Positions 57,615-64,000 of a stretch of DNA of 64,000 nucleotides are shown piece after piece. The notes below the pieces were generated by a model that worked only from the letters and a program-made list of their open reading frames with translations, had not been told where the DNA came from and ran no database searches. The DNA comes from MFD01213-c1 sp963704405. Its GTDB lineage: Bacteria > Planctomycetota > Phycisphaerae > Tepidisphaerales > Tepidisphaeraceae. Positions within the stretch are counted from its first letter, which is position 1. Every line of letters starts with the position of its first letter. The DNA lies in the NCBI GenBank assembly GCA_963704405.1, contig OY969903.1, positions 4,650,001-4,714,000 on the forward strand, written 5' to 3'. The position numbers and the translations under genes are program-made.

Positions 57615-60400
57615 ATGCGCCCTTTTTTGAACCCCTCGAGCTTCGCAGGCTGATGTCGACATATTATGTCAGCCCAGCCGGCAGCGACCTGGCCGCCGGC
57701 ACCTCCGCCGCCGCGGCGTGGCAGACCCTTTCCAAGGTCAACAACACCACCTTCAAGCCAGGCGACAGCATTCTTTTCCAGGGCGGCCAGACCTTCGCCG
57801 GAGGACTGACTTTCAATTCCTCCGATGGCGGATCAGCCACCACCCCCGTCATCGTCGGCTCATATGGCACAGGACGAGCCACAATCAATTCCGGCAAAAA
57901 CACCGGCGCGTGGCTCATCAACACCGGCGGGATCTGGTTTGAGAATCTGATCTTTGTCGGCACGCCAAATGGCGGCGAGCAGAATGGGATTCGTTTTGAA
58001 GCACGGGCGGCCGGATATCGGGGAACGAATGTGCGCGTCGATCATTGCGATATTTCTGGCTATGGATTTGCAGGCATCCAAATCCTCGGCGATCGCGATG
58101 GCAGCGGCTACACCGACGTTCGCATCACGCATAACACCATTCATGACAACGTAGACGACGGGATCGCTTCATGCGCGATCACCGAGCGGACGCACCACAG
58201 CCTCTACATCGCCGACAACATCGTCTTCAATAATTATGGCGACGGCACAAGCATCGTCACCGGCAACGGCATCATGATCGGTGACGCCGACGGGGCGATC
58301 ATCGAACGAAACATCTCCCACGATAATGGCGCGGTGGGTGGCAACGGCGGCTGCGGCATCTGGGCGTATGAATCGAACAACATCGTCATTCAATACAATG
58401 AGTCGTATCACAATCGCACCCTTGGCGGCCGCGACGGAGACGGCTTTGATCTGGATACCGACACCTCCAATTCCGTCATCCAGTACAACTATTCGCACGA
58501 CAACGACGGCAACGGTTTTCAACTCGACCAGTGGCGGGATAACGCCACCTTCTCCAATGATGTCATCCGCTACAACATCAGCCAGAACGACGGTCGGCGG
58601 AATAGTTATGCCGGGCTGGAAGTGTGGGGGCGGATCACCAACAGCGCGATCTATAACAACGTCATCTATCTCACCGCTTCTTCGACAGGCAGTCCCGACG
58701 GCATCAAGGTTCACAATTCTTCGATCCCAAATTTGTATGCCCAGAATGTGACCCTTCAGAACAACATCATCCTTGCAACCGGCGGGGTTCCGCTGGTGAA
58801 TGTGACGGCAAGGGAACTGGCCGGCGCAAAAAATCTGAGCTTTGTGAACAACGCGTGGTGGACGGCGGGAAGCGCGATCGCGTTTAACTACGGCGCGGGC
58901 AGCTATAACACTCTGGCGGCATGGCAGCAGGCGAGCGGGCAGGAAAAGCTGAATGGCAAAGGCGTGGGGATTTTTGCCGATCCGCGGCTGACGGCAGCGG
59001 GCACCGGCGGAATACTCAATGATCCTGCGAAGCTGAACACCCTCACGGGATATCAGCTTCTTCCAACATCCCCGCTGGTGAATCGGGGATTAAACCTCCC
59101 GATTTTCGCGGGCGTCGGAAACATAACGCAGGATTTTTTTGGCGACGCACTGCCGCAGGATGGAGCGTACGAGATCGGTGTGCAGGAACTAGCGCAGCCG
59201 AAGACAGCTCCTCCACCTACTCCAACACCAACTCCGACTCCGACTCCGACGCCAAAACCAACGCCGGCTCCAACTCCGGCTCCGGCGCCAAAGCCAACGC
59301 CGGCTCCGACTCCAACACCAACTCCCAAACCAACGCCGGCTCCGATTCCGGCTCCCACACCTCCTCCGACCACCAGCGGCACAGGAGCCGGATCATCGGG
59401 TGGAAAGACCGGATCGACGACAGGCAACCCATCCCCCGGCGGCACATCTGGCGGGCCAGTCGTTTCCGTCACCCCGCCGCCGGTGGATGTGGGCGTTGGT
59501 ACACCAGGCGATCCCACGCCGATGCCTGCTCCGATCCCAGTTCCGCCAACGAGTTCAGTGCCTCCGGCTGATCCCGTGCCACCTCCGGCAAGCAACGGCC
59601 CGGAAAGCGACCCTTCACCGCCTGCGCCTGTAACTCCGCCGATCCCCGTGCCGGTGGTCGCTAATCCCCCGCCTGCGGCGCCAACGGACGAACCAGCGCC
59701 ACCCCATATCAATCCATTGCCTCAAGGCGTTTCACCTGCGCTCACACGCGCTATTTCCACAACCCTTATCGCGGGCGTTAAAGCCAATATCCGCCAGGTC
59801 CTCGCGCTTACAAATAATTCCGGTTCCATTCAAAAGGGGAAGTTCCGAATTGAGCTGTTCATCTCCGCAACACCGTCGCTCGATCCCACGGCTGCGCCGC
59901 TTCGCTCATTCACACGTCGACTGCGATTGACCGACGGCACCACAAAAACCATCCGGACCTCCGTGCGGCTTCCGGTGACACTCACCGCCGCCGACTATTA
60001 CCTGATTGCCCGCGTAACCGATCCCAACGGAAACGCCCGCCAAACCGAGGGTTTGACTTTTCATCTGGCTGCGCCAAGCGTGCAGTTGTCGGCTTCCCTG
60101 CTCCCAATGGCTCACCCAGGTACAGCAATGCTCCGCATCTTCAACGCTGGAAACGTCGCCGCTCGCGGACCGATCGATGTGACTTTCGCACAGTTTTCAA
60201 ACCCCGAAGATACAGGCGTGGCAGCGCATCACATTGTGCATTTGCATCTGGCCGCCCATTCCACCAGGACATTTCGAATTCACCTTCGCCCGAGCGTTGG
60301 CGCTCAGTTTCTTGGAGCGCATCTAGCCATACAGAATTTATCATTCCAGACACAACAAATCCTTAATGATGTCCAGGATCCGGCATCGATTGCAATATAG
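57615..60400 (+). CDS. Secreted parallel beta-helix protein with Pro-rich linker
   Basis: Read from ATG 57653 the protein starts MSTYYVSPAGSDLAAG, which is already inside the fold. Just upstream, in the same frame, lies FFEPLELRRLM, the planctomycete N-terminal LExR motif, and ATG 57615 would open it (MRPFFEPLELRRLM) if one base were added in the GCGCCC/T6 run at 57617-57628. So the gene probably starts at 57615. Residues 1-500 form a right-handed beta-helix (VRVDHCDISGYGFAGIQI, IIERNISHDNG, NNIVIQYNESYHN). A Pro/Thr/Ala repeat linker of about 160 residues follows, then a CARDB-like beta domain to the end. Likely extracellular; polysaccharide lyase or adhesin roles are possible. Confidence 0.8.
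59214..59375 (+). repeat. Low-complexity tandem repeats encoding a Pro-Thr-Ala linker
   Basis: Six-base units of the CCNACN/CCGGCN type repeat irregularly and encode PTPTPTPTPKPTPAPTPAPA-type sequence within the beta-helix protein. Longer units (about 36-54 bp) also recur. Such tracts vary in length by slippage; here they stay in frame. Confidence 0.8.
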
Positions 60401-60539
60401 GTAAGGCTCCTTACAGATTGCATCCAGCCTCTCATAAAAAATCCTGGGAAATCCATCCCTTTTTTTTGTTGCGATTTTTTTTATCCGAGCAGATGATTTT
60501 CCCCTTCGGGATTTTGCAATATCTACAAGGGGTTTAGAA

Positions 60540-61868
60540 ATGCCGACAGCTACCGGTGCAACGTTTTCCTGTGATGGGTGCAAGCGCAGCTTTGCCTGGA
60601 AAGAGCAGCTCGCCGGCAAAAAGGTGAAGTGCAAATGCGGACAGATCATGAGCGTCCCGCGCTCAATGGGCGGCGCGCCTGCCGCCGCCACGCCTGCAAC
60701 GCTTCCCAGGCCTTCCATACGAACCGCTGAGCCCGCCATACCAAAACAATCACCACCGCCCGCCCGCCGGCAGGAAACCGAAGCAGAAGATGACGCCCTA
60801 TATGCACTGGCGGCAATGGAGGCGGAGGCCGGAAAGAACCTGCCGGTTGAAGTGATCGCCGCCCCGGTCCCTGTGATGGCCGCCATCGCTCCGGCCGCAC
60901 GAAAATCGAACATTCCCCTGGCATACCAGCGCGGGCCTTCGCAGCGCGAGAAGGAACGCGATCCGCGAAACACATTAATGGACATGCGGCGGGACATCCA
61001 CGCCCCGATCGCGCTCATCATCGCGGGCGCAATCCTGTATATCAGCTATTACGCAATCCATTATGAGCTTGGCGGCGCCGGCATCGCATTCACCGCAGTA
61101 GGCCTCTGCATCATGACCGTGATGGAAGCGATCTTCCTGATCGGTTTTGCGCTTGTCGTCGCCGGTCCGCTCGGTGTCAGCTTCGGAGGAATCGGGACGG
61201 CGATTTTGAAGCTGGCTGCCATCGCGGTGTTTTGTGACGGCGTGACAACCTGGGTCGATGCCGGGATCGGTAAAATCAGTGGCGGGGTCGGAGGCGGTGG
61301 GCCGTTCGGACCGGGCGCAATCGGTCTGCCTGTCGCCACCGCGATTTACTGGCTGCTGATGATTTACCTCTTCAGCATGGACCCGGGAGATTCGTGGCTG
61401 GTGGTTGTCATTCTTTCCATTTTTTATCGCATCCTGCGCGTTGTCCTGCTGGTGCTCATGCTGCAATTCATCCTCAGCCTCGGCGGTGCGGCTAGCTCCA
61501 TTCCCGTCGGCGGTGGACCGCCGCCCAATGCTTCAGACCCCACAATTGCCCGAGTCGCCGACGACAAGGAAAGCAACAGCCTGGTTGATGCCCTGAAATG
61601 GATCGATGACGGCCACCAGTCCATGATGCGCCCTGATGTCATGCAGTGGTATGACGCCGGCGCCAAGCATGTCTGGTTTGAAACAGGCCGAGACTTCAAC
61701 GGAAAGATCAGCGGCGGAGAGGTGATCGTCGAACTTCCCAAAGCCAAGGCCGATCGCGACAAATGCTACGATATACTCAAAGCGTATTACACGGCCGCAC
61801 GGTTCGGAACAGACCCCAGCAGATTCCAGGATCAGAACATGCAATACATGCCTGTGATGACCAAATAA
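60540..61868 (+). CDS. Zinc-ribbon multi-pass membrane protein
   Basis: 442 residues. The N-terminus is a short zinc ribbon (FSCDGCKRSFAWKEQLAGKK, then CKCGQIMSVP). A Pro/Ala-rich linker follows, then about five transmembrane helices (APIALIIAGAILYISYYAI, AIFLIGFALVVAGPLGV, VATAIYWLLMIYLFSM, ILRVVLLVLMLQFILSL). A soluble C-terminal domain with WIDDGHQSMMRPDVMQWYDAG and VELPKAKADRDKC ends it. This layout is common in planctomycetes and its function is unknown. AAGGGG lies upstream of ATG 60540. Intact. Confidence 0.7.
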   Translation: MPTATGATFSCDGCKRSFAWKEQLAGKKVKCKCGQIMSVPRSMGGAPAAATPATLPRPSIRTAEPAIPKQSPPPARRQETEAEDDALYALAAMEAEAGKNLPVEVIAAPVPVMAAIAPAARKSNIPLAYQRGPSQREKERDPRNTLMDMRRDIHAPIALIIAGAILYISYYAIHYELGGAGIAFTAVGLCIMTVMEAIFLIGFALVVAGPLGVSFGGIGTAILKLAAIAVFCDGVTTWVDAGIGKISGGVGGGGPFGPGAIGLPVATAIYWLLMIYLFSMDPGDSWLVVVILSIFYRILRVVLLVLMLQFILSLGGAASSIPVGGGPPPNASDPTIARVADDKESNSLVDALKWIDDGHQSMMRPDVMQWYDAGAKHVWFETGRDFNGKISGGEVIVELPKAKADRDKCYDILKAYYTAARFGTDPSRFQDQNMQYMPVMTK

Positions 61869-62027
61869 TTTAAACCGCCACCGCCGCGTTAATTTAACTA
61901 CAATTCCCGCCATGCAACGATTCAACTGCGCGGCTGGCGGTTGCGGCCCTGTTGCTGTTGTTGCTGACGTGCCTGTCGCAGTCTCATATTGACGGGGATC
62001 AATCGCCTGGTGGACCGTCGGCCTCCC

Positions 62028-62858
62028 ATGATAATCACCGAACAACCCTGCATCCGCTGCGCCTACGATCTGCGCTCCACGCCGCTGGATGCGCCATGTC
62101 CCGAATGCGGATTGGCCGCCCATCGATCGCTGCCGCACGTTCATCCCGATGAGTGTTCGCCGCGATGGGTTTTTACAATCGCAATGGGTTCGCTGCTGCT
62201 GTTGATTTCTTATCTGATGATCATGTTGGTGGCAGCGCTCATCCCGAGCGGAGCGGAAGAAAACAACGTCGTGCTGATTGCGATTCTGTCAGGCGCCCTT
62301 CTGGCGGGCATCCTGCATTGGGCGGCCAACATCCAGTTATCCCGCGAAGATCGATCCCCCCCTTTCCGCTGGATTCCCTTCCTGCATCGCTGGTCGCTCC
62401 GCATCGTCCCGTTGCCTTGCATCATTGGAATCGTGTTGACGATCATCATCGTCACTAATTTCATTCCGTTCCCTGCAATATCCAACTTTCTTCTGGCCGG
62501 ATTTTCGCTGACTTTGCTGCTCTGCCCCACGCTGAGTTTTTTCCGCCTGCGCACATTGGCGCTGCGCCTTTCGCGGCCGCGGCTGGCGGAACACATCACG
62601 ATCGTTGCCACCGGCTTTTCCATTTCGCTGATCTGGACAATCATCGGATTCGCCTTCGGCGAATTCCGCCACGCGGACGCCTGGTTTTATCTTTGCAATG
62701 TCATCCCCCTGTCGTTGGTTGGACTATTTTATTTCTGGAGCGTGCTGCTGCTGTTTTTTATCACGCCCCGGTTTTTCCGGTCGGCCCGCACCGCAAAGGT
62801 GAAATGGATGGCGGCGGACGCCTCACGGACACCGGAAGGAATGCCGGCAGTGCGATAA
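62028..62858 (+). CDS. Membrane protein with N-terminal zinc ribbon
   Basis: About 276 residues. The start MIITEQPCIRCAYDLRSTPL, then PCPECG, is the two C-x2-C knuckle type found repeatedly in planctomycete membrane proteins. About seven hydrophobic helices follow (WVFTIAMGSLLLLISYLMIML, VVLIAILSGALLAGILHW, IVPLPCIIGIVLTIIIV, LVGLFYFWSVLLLFFI). No enzymatic motif is visible and the function is unknown. ATG 62028 was chosen because the ribbon starts there; a TTG at 61989 would add 13 residues. Confidence 0.7.
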   Translation: MIITEQPCIRCAYDLRSTPLDAPCPECGLAAHRSLPHVHPDECSPRWVFTIAMGSLLLLISYLMIMLVAALIPSGAEENNVVLIAILSGALLAGILHWAANIQLSREDRSPPFRWIPFLHRWSLRIVPLPCIIGIVLTIIIVTNFIPFPAISNFLLAGFSLTLLLCPTLSFFRLRTLALRLSRPRLAEHITIVATGFSISLIWTIIGFAFGEFRHADAWFYLCNVIPLSLVGLFYFWSVLLLFFITPRFFRSARTAKVKWMAADASRTPEGMPAVR

Positions 62859-62999
62859 CGCACGATCACGGTCTGCCAGGGAACCATCGGACGGATGATC
62901 GAAGTGGAGCAAAAGTCTGCCATGCGAAGTGCCGGCGCCCAAGCGGGGTGATTGAAAAAAGGTCGGACATTTGTGGACACGCCGGACATTCGTCGTTCA

Positions 63000-64000
63000 T
63001 CATTCATGCCGGCGATAAAGGTCGTTGCCGTCGATGGTGGTTTCAAGGGTGTAGTGGGTATTGATGTAAGTTCTGATTTCCTGCCAGGCCGTCAGCAGAT
63101 GAGCCGCCCGCTGCGGCCGCGATTGGAAAATAGGACCGCGGGCGAGGCCGGGCAGGCCGTCGGCATCCAGCCGCAGGATGATGTAGACGGGGCGGCGATC
63201 CTTAAAATCCTGCAGCATCGCGCGGCCATATTCCAGGGGGGCCTGGTCGTAATTGGCGAAGTAGAAAAATGTGCCGTAGCGCGAGCCGGGACGGCGGCCG
63301 GTTTCGATCAGGAGGCGGCCGATTTGATCCGTATAAACCGAATCATCCGGCTTTGTGTGGGATGAGACGTATTCGCTGAGCTGATCGTGTTGAAAGCCTC
63401 GGTTGATCTGCCGCAGGTTTGTTCCTTCCCATTGAAACGAAAGAAGGGCAATGGGCAGAAGCCCGGCGGCGATGTGCATCGGTCGCGCCCGCCAGGGGAG
63501 AAGGCCATAGAGCAACGCGGCAGGACAGGCCAGGGGGAGAAAGTGATAGGGATACATCCGCCGCTGGAGGATGATGGCGAGCAGATCGACCAGGAACCAC
63601 AGGGCAGTGAAGAGGAGGAGGGGCGTGCGATTCTGGTGTGTTGGATCGATGCCGGCGGCTTGATGCTGGGAATCAGGGGGATGGCTGAGTTTTGCAAGTA
63701 TGCCGCGCACGAGCATGGGAAACCCGAGGAGCGCGGCGACCAGCGCCAGTTTGCTGATCCATGTGAAGCCCATGGGCGTGTCATCCGCGTATCGTTCTAT
63801 TTGCCGGAGCACGGCGGGCAGCAATGGCCATGCGCCGCTTTGAATGGCATACAGAATGGTGATGGCGACGGGGACAGCGACGCCGGCGATGAATGAAGCG
63901 ATGGTCGCACCGCCGCGTCTGAGTTGGCCGATGGTGCGACGACCAAACCAAAGAGTTATGACGAATGCGAGGCCTACTCCAAGGCCTCCGGGTTTGACCA
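63000..64000 (-). CDS. Multi-pass membrane protein, C-terminal part (possible GT39-like glycosyltransferase)
   Basis: The frame is open from the right edge of the window (first whole codon at 63998) to a stop at 63000, so the start lies outside. At least five hydrophobic helices are visible (VGLAFVITLWF, ASFIAGVAVPVAITILYAI, LALVAALLGFPMLVRGIL, LLLFTALWFLVDLLAIIL, HFLPLACPAALLYGLL). A soluble tail follows (VSSHTKPDDSVYTDQIGRLL, QDFKDRRPVYIILRLD). The layout of helices plus a C-terminal alpha/beta tail with DSVYTD resembles PMT/GT39-type lipid-linked sugar transferases, but the catalytic N-terminal loop is not in view. Confidence 0.6.
   Translation of the reverse strand, partial: VKPGGLGVGLAFVITLWFGRRTIGQLRRGGATIASFIAGVAVPVAITILYAIQSGAWPLLPAVLRQIERYADDTPMGFTWISKLALVAALLGFPMLVRGILAKLSHPPDSQHQAAGIDPTHQNRTPLLLFTALWFLVDLLAIILQRRMYPYHFLPLACPAALLYGLLPWRARPMHIAAGLLPIALLSFQWEGTNLRQINRGFQHDQLSEYVSSHTKPDDSVYTDQIGRLLIETGRRPGSRYGTFFYFANYDQAPLEYGRAMLQDFKDRRPVYIILRLDADGLPGLARGPIFQSRPQRAAHLLTAWQEIRTYINTHYTLETTIDGNDLYRRHE

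Noticed and set aside
59214..59375. CRISPR or minisatellite array
   Set aside because: The repeats are short, in frame and encode a Pro/Thr/Ala linker inside the beta-helix protein. There are no unique spacers.
61912..62027. Small signal-peptide-like gene before 62028
   Set aside because: An ATG at 61912 and a Leu-rich stretch (LAVAALLLLLLTCLSQS) lie in different frames, and the rest overlaps the next gene out of frame. A two-base loss at GCGCGG is possible but unsupported.

Overview
The window looks like a chromosomal stretch of a GC-rich planctomycete, most likely a Phycisphaerae/Tepidisphaerales relative. Four things point that way: a pseudopilin-like protein with the H-X(n)-DG signature, two large secreted beta-helix proteins with the N-terminal LEDR/LELRRLM-type motif common in secreted planctomycete proteins, a VPLPA-CTERM protein, and a C-x2-C ribbon membrane protein of planctomycete type. 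The lineage is inferred from these motifs, not from a marker tree.

Layout. 1-1200: the last 27 codons of guaA, then a decayed IS630-type transposase gene. 1.5-8.2 kb: a Gfo/Idh/MocA oxidoreductase and the glycine cleavage operon gcvT-gcvH-gcvP on the minus strand, next to the pseudopilin-like gene. 8.3-12.9 kb: a hairpin repeat element, purF, a frameshifted REC-GGDEF gene and an outer-membrane protein. 13.0-15.6 kb: four tandem integron-type attC sites with small membrane-protein cassettes and no integrase in view, then an IS630-family element with TA-flanked ends. 15.8-20.0 kb: a signalling cluster made of a REC-GAF regulator, an HDOD-GAF-histidine kinase and an Xis-type HTH-REC regulator. 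20.4-29.1 kb: an RTX beta-helix protein, an MMPL/RND lipid exporter, an outer-membrane protein and a VPLPA-CTERM protein. 29-34.3 kb: carbohydrate genes (Gfo/Idh/MocA, GH127, MFS transporter). 34.5-39.2 kb: RND efflux adaptor and pump. 40-45 kb: gatB, DUF2293, macrodomain and MBL/beta-CASP genes and a GntR regulator. 45.2-49.4 kb: a surface-glycan operon (acyltransferase and three GT2 enzymes). 49.7-56.9 kb: metH, a CHASE2 cyclase, an SH3 protein and an M48 peptidase. 57-64 kb: a second beta-helix protein and several membrane proteins.

Two features cut across the window. First, many otherwise conserved genes, including the housekeeping gene gatB, carry a single small indel, and almost every such indel touches a GCGC-containing run. 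This fits systematic sequencing or assembly error better than gene decay, and affected genes are annotated at full length with the shift noted. Second, a near-palindromic 13-bp motif, TAAGAGCCTCTAA, recurs in intergenic DNA in front of several genes and at both ends of the hairpin element.

The most noteworthy system is the integrase-less attC array (a CALIN). Its sites are a divergent type with an ATAAC...GTTAT core and an unpaired A in the L arm.
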